From Sphingobium sp. BYY-5 (GTDB lineage Bacteria > Pseudomonadota > Alphaproteobacteria > Sphingomonadales > Sphingomonadaceae): a stretch of 64,000 nt of DNA. The stretch lies in contig NZ_JALEBH010000001.1 in NCBI RefSeq assembly GCF_022758885.1, positions 62,001-126,000 of the forward strand, in the 5' to 3' direction. Under the pieces are notes generated by a model. That model was not told where the DNA came from. It saw nothing but the letters and a program-made list of their open reading frames with translations, and searched no databases. Position numbers and translations under genes: made by a program. Shown here piece after piece: positions 8,733 through 17,742 of the stretch. Numbering within the stretch: position 1 is the first letter of the stretch; each line of letters opens with the position of its first letter.

Positions 8733-10231
8733 CGAGACGCTTCTTCCCATGGCTGTTGCTCCTGGCCTTCCTCCCCGTGATGGCCCAGGCCGCCGATGAG
8801 AAGAAGATCGCCGCCGCCATCCCCGAGATCGACCGCCTCTTCGCCGACTTTCAGGTCGACAGTCACACGCCCGGCCTGGTCTATGGCATCGTCGCCAATG
8901 GGCGGCTGGTCCATGTGAAGGGGCTGGGCGTCCAGGATCTGGTGCGCAAGCGGCCGGTGACGCCCGACAGCCTGTTCCGTATCGCATCGATGACCAAGGC
9001 GTTCACGGCGCTGTCGATCCTGAAACTGCGCGAGGACGGCAAGCTGTCGCTGGACGATCCGGCGGAGAAATATGTTCCGGAAATGGGGGGGTGGATCTAT
9101 CCGACCAAGGATAGTCCGCGCATCCGCATCCGCGATCTGCTGACCCACAGCGCCGGTTTCGTCGACGACAATCCCTGGGGCGACCGACAGACGCCGATGC
9201 CGCAAGAGGAATTTACCCGGATGCTGGCGCAGGGCGTGCCGTTCAGCACCGCGCCGGGCAGTCGCTACGAATATAGCAATTTCGGCTATGCGCTGCTGGG
9301 GCGGATCATCGCCAATGTGAGCGGCATGTCCTATCGCCGCTATGTCGAGCAGAACCTGCTCGTGCCGCTGGGCATGGCGTCGAGCGGCTATGAGGTGAGC
9401 GAGTGGCCGCTCGATCGCCGTGCGATGGGTTATCGCTGGGAAGGTGGGCGCTGGAAAATCGAGCCGACCATGGCGGATGGCGCCTTCGGGGCCATGGGGG
9501 GCCTGCAGACCAGCGCCAACGACTATGCGCGTTGGGTCGCCTTCCTGTTGTCCGCCTGGCCGGCGCGGGATGACGACGACAAGGGGCCGGTGTCGCGTTC
9601 CGCCGTGCGGATGTTGGCGGAGGGGAGCAATTTCCTGGGCCTGGCCCAGCGCAACGGAAAGAGTGGCCCGACAGCATGCAAGCAGGCAGCGGCTTATGGG
9701 TTTGCCATGCGGATCGCGCAGGACTGCGATCTGGGGCTGACCCTGGCGCATGGCGGCGGCTATCCCGGCTATGGCAGCCATGTGATGCTGATGCCCGATT
9801 ATGGCGTGGGCATCTTCGTCTTCACCAACCGCACCTATAATGGTGGCGCCGGCCCGGCCTGGGATGCAGCAGTGGTGCTCAAGCAGGCGGGCGCGCTGAT
9901 TGCTCGCACCGTGCCGGTATCGGCGCTGCTGGCGGAGGGCTATGCCGCAGCCGGGCGCATCTATGCGGCGGGTAATGTCGGTGTGGCGCGGGATCATCTG
10001 GCGATGAACTTCCTGATGGACAGCGATCCGGACAGTTGGACGAAGAAGCTCGCGGCGCTGAAGGGTGAGGTTGGGGCGTGCAGTACGGATGCGCCGATCA
10101 TCGCCACGGGCAATCTGTCGGGCAACTTTACGTGGACCTGCGCAAAGGGGCGGGTGGCCGGTAGCCTGTTGCTCGCGCCCATAATGACCGCGCAGATTCA
10201 GGAACTCAAGATCGCGACCAAGACGCCCTGA
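8729..10231 (+). CDS. Exported serine hydrolase of the beta-lactamase / class C PBP family
   Basis: The likely start is the GTG at 8729, which overlaps the vapC stop as GTGA; an ATG at 8720 would add three residues. The 500-residue product has a signal peptide ending LPVMAQA. It carries the catalytic S87-M-T-K90 motif, Y182-S-N184 and a downstream HGG triad. These make it a serine beta-lactamase-fold enzyme (esterase, D-Ala peptidase or lactamase-like; EstB/PBP4* type). The C-terminus past about residue 390 is an extra domain not assigned. Resistance should not be assumed. Confidence 0.85.
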   Translation: MTRRFFPWLLLLAFLPVMAQAADEKKIAAAIPEIDRLFADFQVDSHTPGLVYGIVANGRLVHVKGLGVQDLVRKRPVTPDSLFRIASMTKAFTALSILKLREDGKLSLDDPAEKYVPEMGGWIYPTKDSPRIRIRDLLTHSAGFVDDNPWGDRQTPMPQEEFTRMLAQGVPFSTAPGSRYEYSNFGYALLGRIIANVSGMSYRRYVEQNLLVPLGMASSGYEVSEWPLDRRAMGYRWEGGRWKIEPTMADGAFGAMGGLQTSANDYARWVAFLLSAWPARDDDDKGPVSRSAVRMLAEGSNFLGLAQRNGKSGPTACKQAAAYGFAMRIAQDCDLGLTLAHGGGYPGYGSHVMLMPDYGVGIFVFTNRTYNGGAGPAWDAAVVLKQAGALIARTVPVSALLAEGYAAAGRIYAAGNVGVARDHLAMNFLMDSDPDSWTKKLAALKGEVGACSTDAPIIATGNLSGNFTWTCAKGRVAGSLLLAPIMTAQIQELKIATKTP

Positions 10232-10268
10232 ACTGGACGCTGGCCGCACCTTGGCCTAAGCGCGGCCT

Positions 10269-10541
10269 ATGGCCCAGATCATCACCGCTATCTACCTGTT
10301 GCTCATGCTCGCCGCAGGGTGGCGGCTGTTCGGTATCGGCTGGCCGCGCGGCGCGAAGCTGGCAGCGGCCGTCGCGCTGGTCTGCCCGATCCCGCTGCTG
10401 TTGCTGATCCCGGCGTTGCTGCATCCGGAGCGGCCCTTTAACGATCTGCTGCGGAACATGGGTGTGGCGCTGCTGGTGTGCGGCATCATCTGCATGGCGG
10501 GCGGCTGGTCTGTCGCCCGGATAAGGGCGCGCCGGAAATGA
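10269..10541 (+). CDS. Small integral membrane protein, function unknown
   Basis: The 90-residue protein has three hydrophobic segments ([54 protein letters not shown]) and a basic C-terminus RIRARRK. Its stop overlaps the trmD ATG by four bases (ATGA), so it should be translationally coupled to trmD. No family was recognised. Confidence 0.65.
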   Translation: MAQIITAIYLLLMLAAGWRLFGIGWPRGAKLAAAVALVCPIPLLLLIPALLHPERPFNDLLRNMGVALLVCGIICMAGGWSVARIRARRK

Positions 10542-11275
10542 GCTTCACCGCGCAAATCCTGACGCTCTATCCGGAGATGTTTCCGGGGCCGCTGGGCGTG
10601 TCGCTGGCGGGGCGGGCGCTGGCCGAGGGGAAATGGGCCTGCAACCCGATCCATATCCGCGATTTTGCCGCCGACCGGCACCGCACCGTGGACGATACGC
10701 CGGCGGGCGGCGGGGCGGGCATGGTGCTGCGCGCGGATATATTGGCGCAGGCGGTGGATCATGCGCTGGAGGCGCGTCCCGACCTGCCCGTCCTGGCCAT
10801 GACGCCGCGCGGCAAGCCCATCACCCAGGCGCGGGTGCGCGACCTGGCGGCGGGGCCGGGGGCGACGATCCTGTGCGGCCGGTTCGAGGGGTTTGACGAG
10901 CGTATTTTCGACGCGCGCCCGATCGAGCAGGTCAGCATGGGCGACATCATCCTGTCGGGCGGGGAAATGGCGGCGCTGCTGCTGCTCGATGCTTGCGTCC
11001 GGCTGCTTCCCGGTGTAATGGGCGCCGCTTCCAGCGGAGTCGAGGAGTCCTTTGAAACGGGCCTGCTCGAATATCCGCATTATACCCGCCCGGTGGAATG
11101 GGAGGGACGCGCGATCCCCGAAGTGTTGCGATCGGGGGATCATGCGAAGATCGCCGCCTGGCGGAAACAACAGGCGGAGACCGATACACGGCTAAGGCGG
11201 CCGGACCTTTGGGAACGTCATATCGGCGTTCGGGACCAGTCGCCCTCTGGTGCGCAGCAAACGACCAAGGACTGA
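10538..11275 (+). CDS. trmD: tRNA (guanine-37-N1)-methyltransferase
   Basis: Starting at the ATG overlapping the previous stop, the protein is 245 residues ([15 protein letters not shown]). It has the SPOUT trefoil-knot motifs [11 protein letters not shown] and [10 protein letters not shown], and the GGGAGMVLR segment typical of TrmD. It makes m1G37 in tRNAs reading CNN/GGN codons and prevents frameshifting. The next gene, rplS, begins seven bases later. Confidence 0.96.
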   Translation: MSFTAQILTLYPEMFPGPLGVSLAGRALAEGKWACNPIHIRDFAADRHRTVDDTPAGGGAGMVLRADILAQAVDHALEARPDLPVLAMTPRGKPITQARVRDLAAGPGATILCGRFEGFDERIFDARPIEQVSMGDIILSGGEMAALLLLDACVRLLPGVMGAASSGVEESFETGLLEYPHYTRPVEWEGRAIPEVLRSGDHAKIAAWRKQQAETDTRLRRPDLWERHIGVRDQSPSGAQQTTKD

Positions 11276-11282
11276 CGTTAGA

Positions 11283-11651
11283 ATGAACATCATCCAGCAG
11301 ATCGAGGCGGAAAGCATTGCCGCCCTCGCCAAGGACATTCCCGATTTCCGCCCCGGCGACACGCTTCGTGTCGGCGTGAAGGTCATCGAAGGCGAACGCA
11401 GCCGCGTCCAGAATTATGAAGGCGTGTGCATCGCCCGCTCGAACAAGGGCATGGGTTCCAACTTCACCGTGCGCAAGATTTCGTTCGGCGAAGGCGTGGA
11501 GCGTGTGTTCCCGCTCTATTCGCCCAACATCGATTCGATCACCGTCGTCCGTCGTGGCGTCGTGCGTCGTGCCAAGCTGTACTATCTGCGCGGCCGTACC
11601 GGCAAGCGCGCCCGTATCGCCGAGCGTCGCGACGTCCGCAGCGAGGATTGA
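11283..11651 (+). CDS. rplS: 50S ribosomal protein bL19
   Basis: The 122-residue product ([18 protein letters not shown]) has the bL19 signature [19 protein letters not shown] and the basic C-terminus [18 protein letters not shown]. An open frame extends upstream into trmD, but this ATG is the family start. It is the last gene of the ribosomal operon and is followed by a strong terminator. Confidence 0.97.
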   Translation: MNIIQQIEAESIAALAKDIPDFRPGDTLRVGVKVIEGERSRVQNYEGVCIARSNKGMGSNFTVRKISFGEGVERVFPLYSPNIDSITVVRRGVVRRAKLYYLRGRTGKRARIAERRDVRSED

Positions 11652-11687
11652 TCCTCCGTATCGCTTTTCGATAAGCGAAGAAACAAG

Positions 11688-11720
11688 AAGGCGGTGGTCA
11701 TCGGACCGCCGCCTTTTTTG
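11688..11720 (+). terminator. Rho-independent terminator after rplS
   Basis: A 10-base-pair GGCGGTGGTC / GACCGCCGCC stem with a four-base loop (11690-11713) is followed by six T residues, 38 bases past the rplS stop. It closes the ffh to rplS transcription unit. Confidence 0.9.
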
Positions 11721-11792
11721 TTTGGGCGTTCGCGGTAAGGGATCAGGAAGCGTCTTTCCACGCGCGCCGATCCTTTCTATGCCGTTACGATC

Positions 11793-12308
11793 ATGGCCTT
11801 GACTCACCGCCTCGCCATACTGGCCGACGAACCGGCCCTGTCCGCGCTGATGCTGCTGGCGATCGACCGGTTGCAGACCGGCTTTCTCGATCCCGCGCAG
11901 GTGAAGGCCAGTCACGCCTTCATGGGATTGGATAGTCGGCTGATTGCCGATGGCACCTATTTCGTTATCGAGAACGGAGGCGAAATCGCCGGGTGCGGGG
12001 GCTGGAGCCGGCGGGCGACGGCGTATGGCGGTAATCATAGCGCGGGCCGGGATGACCGGCTGCTCGACCCGGCCACGGAGGCGGCGCGGGTGCGGGCGAT
12101 GTATACCCACCCCGATCATGTGCGCAAAGGCGTGGGCACGCTGGTCCTGACGCTGTGCGAAGCGGCGGCGAAGATGGAGGGGTTCGCCGCGCTGGAGCTG
12201 TCGGGCACGATGGCAGGGGTGCCGCTGTATCGCAGTTTCGGGTTCGAGGGGGTGCGGCCGTTCGAGGACAGCGGCGTACCGATGCTGCTGATGCGCAAGC
12301 CTATCTGA
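11793..12308 (+). CDS. GNAT-family N-acetyltransferase
   Basis: The 171-residue protein has the GNAT acetyl-CoA loop in AMYTHPDHVRKGVGTLVLTL (motif RKGVG) and a later ELSGTMAGVPLYRSFGF segment typical of the C-terminal GNAT strands. An uncommon Gly/Arg loop lies in the middle (SRRATAYGGNHSAGRDD). The acceptor substrate is not identifiable. Its 3' end overlaps the convergent MFS gene by eight bases. Confidence 0.85.
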   Translation: MALTHRLAILADEPALSALMLLAIDRLQTGFLDPAQVKASHAFMGLDSRLIADGTYFVIENGGEIAGCGGWSRRATAYGGNHSAGRDDRLLDPATEAARVRAMYTHPDHVRKGVGTLVLTLCEAAAKMEGFAALELSGTMAGVPLYRSFGFEGVRPFEDSGVPMLLMRKPI

Positions 12309-13608
12309 CGGCGGGCGCCCGGCTGGTCCACCACAGGCCGGCCAGGCTGAGGAGCGCGGCTGCCGCCATGTAGAGGCCGACCAGCGCCACGCCCTGCGCC
12401 CCGATCAGCCAGGTGGCGACGATCGGCGCGAGCGCGCCGCCCACTATGCCGCCCAGGTTGAAGGCGAAGGACGCGCCGGTGTAGCGGAGCTGGATCGGGA
12501 AGAGGGAGGGTAGATAGGCGCCGAGCGGCCCGTAGATGAACCCCATCATGAACAGGGCGAGGCTGAGCGCGACGAAGATTGGCAGCAACGCGCCGGTGCC
12601 GATCATCGGCCCGAAGACGAGGCCCATCAGCAGCGTGCCGGCGCAACCCCAGGCTAGGACGCGGGTGGGGCTGCTATGGTCCGACCACCAGCCGGCGAGG
12701 ATGATGCTCGCCGCCATGAACAGGATCGCGCCGAGCTGGATGGCGAGGAAGATTTCGCGGTCGATCTTGAGCGTGGTGGTGCCATAGCCGAGCGCGAAGG
12801 CGGTGGCGATATAATAGACGGCGAAGCAGGCCGCGCAGGCGAAGGTGCCTGCGATCGCCGCGCCCAGGTGGGAGGAGAGCAGGGTCGCCAGCGGCACGGC
12901 GGGTGGGGGCGCTTCCTTCTGAGCGGCGGCAAATTCGGGCGTTTCGGTGAGCTTGAGGCGGACCCAGAGGCCCAGGATCACCAGCACCGCGCTGCCCAGG
13001 AAGGGCAGACGCCAGCCCCAGGTGAAAAATTCCGCGTCGGTCAGGAACGCGCCCAGGATCAGGAACAGGCCGTTGGCGGCGATGAAGCCGACCGGCGCGC
13101 CCAATTGCGGGAACATGCCGAAGCGCGCCCGCCATCCGAGCGGGGCGTTCTCCACCGCCAGCAATGCCGCGCCGCCCCATTCGCCGCCCAGACCAAAGCC
13201 CTGTCCGAAGCGGAGCAGGCAGAGGATCAAGGGCGCCCAATAGCCGATCATCGCATAGGTGGGCAGGAAACCGATGAGCAAGGTGCAGCCGCCCATCAGC
13301 ATGAGCGAGGCGACCAGCGTCGCCTTGCGCCCGATGCGGTCGCCATAATGGCCGAAGACCGCCGCGCCCACCGGTCGCGCGAAGAAGGCGAGGGCGAGGC
13401 TGCCATAGGAAGCCATCAACTGCGCCGAGGGTGAGGAGGAGGGGAAGAAGAGAGAGGGGAAGATCAGGCTGGCGGCGGTGGCGTAGATGTAGAAGTCGTA
13501 AAATTCGACCGCCGTGCCGATGAGGCTGGCGGCGAGCACGCGCTTGTGCCGCCACATTTCGCCTATGCCGTTTGTTTCCCTCATCTCGTTTGCCCCCACA
13601 TCCTTCAT
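12301..13608 (-). CDS. MFS transporter, metabolite:H+ symporter (MHS/ShiA-ProP-like) family
   Basis: The 435-residue protein has 12 hydrophobic segments. The TM1 motif GTAVEFYDFYIYATAASLIF and the loop FGHYGDRIGRK mark the MHS subfamily (ProP, KgtP, ShiA relatives). Such permeases import dicarboxylates, shikimate or betaines with protons. The sequence does not fix the substrate. It is transcribed towards the GNAT gene. Confidence 0.88.
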   Translation of the reverse strand: MKDVGANEMRETNGIGEMWRHKRVLAASLIGTAVEFYDFYIYATAASLIFPSLFFPSSSPSAQLMASYGSLALAFFARPVGAAVFGHYGDRIGRKATLVASLMLMGGCTLLIGFLPTYAMIGYWAPLILCLLRFGQGFGLGGEWGGAALLAVENAPLGWRARFGMFPQLGAPVGFIAANGLFLILGAFLTDAEFFTWGWRLPFLGSAVLVILGLWVRLKLTETPEFAAAQKEAPPPAVPLATLLSSHLGAAIAGTFACAACFAVYYIATAFALGYGTTTLKIDREIFLAIQLGAILFMAASIILAGWWSDHSSPTRVLAWGCAGTLLMGLVFGPMIGTGALLPIFVALSLALFMMGFIYGPLGAYLPSLFPIQLRYTGASFAFNLGGIVGGALAPIVATWLIGAQGVALVGLYMAAAALLSLAGLWWTSRAPAVR

Positions 13609-13654
13609 AATATGCCTACAGACCCGATGAATCGCGTCTGAAATCTGCTCCGAT

Positions 13655-13776
13655 CATCCTCCCCTGTAAGGGGAGGGGGACCACGAAGTGGTGGAGGGGT
13701 GTCCCCCTCTCGATAGGGGGACACCCCTCCGTCACGCGCTTCGCGCGCGCCACCTCCCCTGCCAGGGGAGGATGAT
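13655..13776. repeat. Inverted-repeat element of CTCCCCTG type, copy 2
   Basis: Outer arms (ATCCTCCCCTGTAAGGGGAGG against its reverse complement) flank an inner GGGGTGTCCCCCTCTCGATAG hairpin and a CGCGCTTCGCGCGCG core. The design matches the element at 5175-5298. It fills the gap between the MFS transporter and the rRNA methyltransferase and may act as a bidirectional attenuator. Confidence 0.75.
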
Positions 13777-13789
13777 ATGATGCTGCCCT

Positions 13790-14590
13790 TTATCTTGTCC
13801 GTCGTTTCTGGTTCAGCAGTTCATAGGCCATCACCGCCGTCGCCACGGCGGCGTTCAGGCTGTCCGCCTTGCCCAGCATCGGCATCTTCACCAACTGGTC
13901 GCATTCGGCCTCATAGGCTTCGGGCAGTCCCTGCGCCTCATTGCCGACCAGCAGGAAGCTGGGGCTTTGATAGCGTGGTTCCTGATAATCTTGGCGGGCT
14001 TTCAGGCTGGTGCCAATCAGTTCGCCCGGCCCCTGGCGCAGCCAGTGCATGAACTCGCCCCAGCGTGCCTGGGTGATCGACTGGGTGAAGAGCGCGCCCA
14101 TGCTGGCGCGCACCGATTCGACCGAGAAGGGATCGACGCAATCGTCGACCAGGATGAGGCCGCCCGCGCCGACCGCGTCGCCGGTGCGCAATATGGTGCC
14201 AAGGTTGCCGGGATCGCGCAGCGACTGGGCGACGATCCAGATGTCGGCCCGGTTGCGGTCCAGCTTTTCCAGCGGGGTGAGGCGGTCGCGGTAGACGCCG
14301 ACCACGGCCTGGGCATTATCCTTGCCGCTGATCTTCGACAGGATGTCGGGCGTGGTTTCGATGACGTCGCCGCCCGCCGCCTCCATCGCCGCAATGAGGT
14401 CCAGCGCCAGCGCATGGGTGGAGCCGGCATGGAACAGCATTTCGGGCAGCACGCCTTCCTCGCGCGCTTCGGTGAGGATACGCAGCCCTTCGGCCAGGAA
14501 CAGCCCCTCGGCCTTGCGGAACTTCTTTTCGCGCAAGGAGCGGACGCGCTTCACCAGCGGGTTGGAAAATCCGGTGATCTCGCGTGCCAC
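13790..14590 (-). CDS. TrmH/SpoU-family rRNA methyltransferase
   Basis: The likely GTG start at 14588-14590 gives 266 residues beginning VAREITGFSNPLVKRVRSLR, the N-terminal substrate-binding domain of RlmB/TsnR-like enzymes. The SPOUT motifs are present: SLRDPGNLGTILRTGDAVG, LLVGNEAQGL and the SLNAAVATAVMAYEL knot. It 2'-O-methylates rRNA; which nucleotide cannot be read from sequence. The long open frame upstream is antisense to the AI-2E transporter and unlikely to be coding. Confidence 0.88.
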   Translation of the reverse strand: MAREITGFSNPLVKRVRSLREKKFRKAEGLFLAEGLRILTEAREEGVLPEMLFHAGSTHALALDLIAAMEAAGGDVIETTPDILSKISGKDNAQAVVGVYRDRLTPLEKLDRNRADIWIVAQSLRDPGNLGTILRTGDAVGAGGLILVDDCVDPFSVESVRASMGALFTQSITQARWGEFMHWLRQGPGELIGTSLKARQDYQEPRYQSPSFLLVGNEAQGLPEAYEAECDQLVKMPMLGKADSLNAAVATAVMAYELLNQKRRTR

Positions 14591-14719
14591 GTCTGCTGCT
14601 GGTCCCAAATGAAGGAAAGAAGCGGTTTCTCTACCGGGGGAAAGGCGAAAAGGACAGGGGGAGGTTATGATGATCGCTACGCGATGGATTTGGATCACGA
14701 ATTTTGCGAAGGAAGGGGC

Positions 14720-15808
14720 ATGAACGTCGATACGCCCCCGCCGCTGCACGTCACGCCCAAGCTGGAGGACGGTTTCTTCCTCGGCGTCGTGCTGCTCGTC
14801 TCGATCGCCTTCGCGCTGGTCGTCGAGCCATTCTTCGCTGCCATATTGTGGGGCGTGATCGCCGCGATCGTCTTTGCACCGATCAACCGCCGGATATTGG
14901 CCGCGATGCCGACGCATCGCAACGGCGCGGCGCTGGCCACGCTGTTCCTGATTCTGGGCGTGGTGATCGTCCCGGCCTTTGTGCTGGGCGCGGCTCTGTT
15001 GCAGGAGGCGGCCTATTTCTATGGCAAGATCCAGTCGGGCGAAATCAACTTCGCGCGGCTTTTCTCGCAGGTGGTGGACAGCCTGCCCGACTGGGCGATG
15101 CCCTATCTGCGGCGGCTGGGCCTTACCAATTTCTACGCGGCTCAGGACATGGTGACACAGGGCGTCACCAGCAGCTTCCGCACGCTGGCGGCCCAGGCTT
15201 TCCAGATCGGGCAGAGCGCCTTCAGTTTCCTGGTGGCGCTGGGCGTGATGCTTTACCTCACCTATTTTCTGCTGCGCGATGGAGAGGCGCTGTCGCAGCG
15301 CGTGGCCGCCGCCGCGCCGCTGCGCGCCAGCCAGCGTCAGGCGCTGATCGAGCAGTTCGTCATCGTCATCCGCGCCACCATCAAGGGCAGCATCGTCGTT
15401 GCCATCGTGCAGGGGCTGATCGGCGGCATCGTCTTCTGGGCGCTGGGCATTCAGGGCGCGTTGCTCTGGGGGGTGCTGATGGGTGCCTTCTCGCTGTTGC
15501 CGGCGGTGGGCACGGGTCTGATCTGGGTGCCGGTCGCCATCTTTCTCTTCGCTACCGGCGCGATCTGGAAGGCGGTGATATTGGTGGTGTGCGGCGTGCT
15601 GGTGATCGGCATGGTCGACAATGTGCTGCGCCCGATCCTGGTCGGCCGCGAGACGCGCATTCCCGACTATGTGGTGCTGATCTCCACCCTGGGCGGGATC
15701 GATCTGTTCGGTTTCAGCGGCATCATCATCGGCCCGGTGATCGCGGCGCTGTTCATCGCGACGTGGAATATCTTCACGCGGATGCGGGGCGTGGCGGACG
15801 CGGGCTGA
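14720..15808 (+). CDS. AI-2E family transporter (PerM/YdiK-like membrane protein)
   Basis: From the ATG after GGAAGGGG the product is 362 residues. It shows the AI-2E exporter architecture: paired N-terminal helices, a soluble middle domain (about 85-190) and a four- to five-helix C-terminal block ending GGIDLFGFSGIIIGPVIAAL. The PXXXGXGLIWVP-type and DNVLRPILVG motifs are typical. Members export autoinducer-2 or, in other clades, act as antiporters; the activity here is unknown. It diverges from the rRNA methyltransferase. Confidence 0.85.
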   Translation: MNVDTPPPLHVTPKLEDGFFLGVVLLVSIAFALVVEPFFAAILWGVIAAIVFAPINRRILAAMPTHRNGAALATLFLILGVVIVPAFVLGAALLQEAAYFYGKIQSGEINFARLFSQVVDSLPDWAMPYLRRLGLTNFYAAQDMVTQGVTSSFRTLAAQAFQIGQSAFSFLVALGVMLYLTYFLLRDGEALSQRVAAAAPLRASQRQALIEQFVIVIRATIKGSIVVAIVQGLIGGIVFWALGIQGALLWGVLMGAFSLLPAVGTGLIWVPVAIFLFATGAIWKAVILVVCGVLVIGMVDNVLRPILVGRETRIPDYVVLISTLGGIDLFGFSGIIIGPVIAALFIATWNIFTRMRGVADAG

Positions 15809-15817
15809 CGCGACACG

Positions 15818-16053
15818 CCGAAGTTCACAGTGTCGTGGGGCATATCCGGGCCGATTCGCAGAAATTGCGACGGAAACGCGACAGGAACGCGCCGCCGACG
15901 CGACAGGGACGCCACAGCGGTGCACCGTCGAGGCGACGGCAGCGCGCCATGCGCGCGCCGGTTGCGCGACGGGTCGGTGGCGGTTGGGGGAGGCGGCAAG
16001 GACGGGCTGATCCATCCGACAGGATAGATCAGAGGAAATCCTACATTGGAAGG
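15818..16053. repeat. Long structured intergenic repeat, copy B
   Basis: Starting CCGAAGTTCACAGTGTCGT, passing several CGCGACAGG motifs and ending with a hairpin TGATCCATCC-gaca-GGATAGATCA and CCTACATTGGAAGG, it repeats the ordered landmarks of 4855-5105. It fills the convergent gap between the AI-2E transporter and ptsH. No gene is supported here. Confidence 0.7.
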
Positions 16054-16113
16054 GTGTCGTCCGTGGGAGCGGTGGCGAAGATCGGGAATGGCAACGCGCC
16101 ACCCCAAACCGCG

Positions 16114-16386
16114 TCATTCCTCGCCGAATTTGTCCTGGACCAGGGTGACGAGCTTGTCGAGGGAATCGATGGCGTCGGGGCCGACGGCCTTGATGATGAT
16201 GCTGTCGCCCATGGCGGCGCCCAGCATCATCAGGCCCATGATCGATGTGCCGGTGACGTGGTTGCCATCCTTGCTGACGATGATGTCGGCGGACAGGCCG
16301 CTGGCCAGGGTCACGAACTTGGCGCTGGCGCGTGCGTGGAGGCCGCGCTTGTTGCTGATCCGGACTTCCTGGCTGATCTCGTTCAT
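16114..16386 (-). CDS. ptsH: HPr phosphocarrier protein
   Basis: The 90-residue protein has the phosphorylated His17 in NKRGLHARAS and the regulatory Ser48 in GTSIMGLMML, the target of HPr kinase. With EIIA-Man, RapZ and HprK it forms the incomplete, regulatory PTS found in alphaproteobacteria. No sugar permease is nearby. Its start overlaps the EIIA stop by four bases. Confidence 0.96.
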   Translation of the reverse strand: MNEISQEVRISNKRGLHARASAKFVTLASGLSADIIVSKDGNHVTGTSIMGLMMLGAAMGDSIIIKAVGPDAIDSLDKLVTLVQDKFGEE

Positions 16387-16787
16387 GTGGTGCTGCCCAA
16401 CAGTTCCGACGCTACGCTGATATATTTCTGCCCCGCTTCACGCGCGGCGGCGACGGCGGCGCGGACGTCCATCACCTTGCGCGCGCTTTCCAGGCGGATG
16501 AGCATGGGGAGGTTGATGCCGGCGATGACCTCTATCTCGCCCGCCTTGAGCAGCGAGATGGCAAGGTTCGACGGGGTGCCGCCGAACAGGTCGGTGAGCA
16601 GGATGACGCCCGACCCGTCATTGACGCGGGTAACCGCCGCCGCAATGTCCGCGCGGCGCAGTTCCATGTCATCCTCCGGCCCGATGCAGATCGTGTCGAT
16701 CTGCTGCTGCGGTCCTACAACATGTTCCATGGCGACAACAAATTCGGTCGCCAGCGACCCATGGGTGACGAGTACGAGTCCGATCAT
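16383..16787 (-). CDS. PTS EIIA of the mannose/fructose type (regulatory EIIA)
   Basis: The 134-residue protein has phosphorylatable His9 in VLVTHGSLA and the DLFGGTPSN signature of EIIA-Man. With no EIIB or EIIC partner it is presumed to be a phosphorylation-dependent regulator that receives phosphate from HPr, as with alphaproteobacterial ManX/PtsM. It is 28 bases downstream of rapZ and overlaps ptsH. Confidence 0.93.
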   Translation of the reverse strand: MIGLVLVTHGSLATEFVVAMEHVVGPQQQIDTICIGPEDDMELRRADIAAAVTRVNDGSGVILLTDLFGGTPSNLAISLLKAGEIEVIAGINLPMLIRLESARKVMDVRAAVAAAREAGQKYISVASELLGSTT

Positions 16788-16815
16788 CTGATTTCGCGGC
16801 CCACCTTTGTCATGA

Positions 16816-17742
16816 TTATGCTTTCGGGCCTCCCGGACGGCGCTTCTCCAGACTGTCCTGGGGCGCCGATTCTATATTGCGGTGCAAGACCGTGGGCGAA
16901 AAGCCCGCTTCTTGCAAGTGTCTCGCGACCCGTTCGGCGACATGGACGGAGCGATGCCGTCCCCCGGTGCAGCCGAAAGCCACGGTAATATATGTCTTTC
17001 CGCCCTCCGCATAGCGGGGCAACAGGGTGACGAGCAGATCCTCGATCTTGCCCACCGCTTCCTCATAGGCGGGGTCTTCCATGACATAGGCGGCGACGGC
17101 CGGATCGAGTCCGGTCCGGGGTCGCAGCGCGTCGTCCCAGTGCGGATTGCGCAGGAAGCGCATGTCGAACATCAGGTCGGCATTGCGCGGTACGCCGCGC
17201 GAAAAGCCGAAGGAGAGGATGGTCAGCACCGGTTCCGACAGCCCCTCGCGCGAGAAGCGGTTGCGGATTTCCTGTTGCAGGGCGTTGCTGGTGAAGCTGG
17301 TGGTGTCGATGACCTGGGCGGACCAGCGGCGCAGCGGTTCGGTCAGTTCGCGTTCGCGGGCGATGCCGTCGGCGGCGGGGCGATCGAGCGCAAGCGGGTG
17401 GCGGCGGCGGGTCTCGGCGAAACGGCGCTCCAGTTCGGTGCCGGAGCAATCGAGGAACAGGGTTTCGACATCATGGGCGTGCCGTTCGCGCAGCGCCTTG
17501 ATCCGCTGGACGATGGCATTGGCGTCGAAGCCGCGGGTGCGCGCGTCGATGCCCAGCGCGAGCGGCCGGTCGTCGCCATCGACATGGCCGGCGGGCAGGG
17601 GCGTGTCGAGCAGCCGGTCGAGCAGCACGAGGGGGAGGTTGTCGACCACCTCCCAGCCCATATCCTCCAGCGTCTTGAGCGCCGTGGTCTTGCCCGCGCC
17701 GGATAGGCCGGACACCAGCAATATCGTCTTGGGCTGGGTCAT
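16816..17742 (-). CDS. rapZ: RapZ-like nucleotide-binding protein (YvcJ family)
   Basis: The 308-residue protein carries an N-terminal P-loop GLSGAGKTT and the conserved EVVDNLPLVLL segment. The C-terminal domain has FGCTGGRHRSV and the FSFGFSRGVP motif of the RapZ/YvcJ family. In enterobacteria RapZ controls GlmS through sRNA decay; in alphaproteobacteria the gene sits with hprK and PTS genes and its target is unclear. Its start overlaps the hprK stop by four bases. Confidence 0.93.
   Translation of the reverse strand: MTQPKTILLVSGLSGAGKTTALKTLEDMGWEVVDNLPLVLLDRLLDTPLPAGHVDGDDRPLALGIDARTRGFDANAIVQRIKALRERHAHDVETLFLDCSGTELERRFAETRRRHPLALDRPAADGIARERELTEPLRRWSAQVIDTTSFTSNALQQEIRNRFSREGLSEPVLTILSFGFSRGVPRNADLMFDMRFLRNPHWDDALRPRTGLDPAVAAYVMEDPAYEEAVGKIEDLLVTLLPRYAEGGKTYITVAFGCTGGRHRSVHVAERVARHLQEAGFSPTVLHRNIESAPQDSLEKRRPGGPKA

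Noticed and set aside
8729..10231. True beta-lactamase resistance gene
   Set aside because: It has the SxxK and YxN motifs, but its length and extra C-terminal domain fit the esterase/PBP-like members; resistance cannot be claimed.
14591..16117. Very long upstream extension of the TrmH-family frame
   Set aside because: It is antisense to the AI-2E transporter, His/Gln/Arg-rich like a GC-rich shadow, and the family N-terminus begins at the GTG at 14590.
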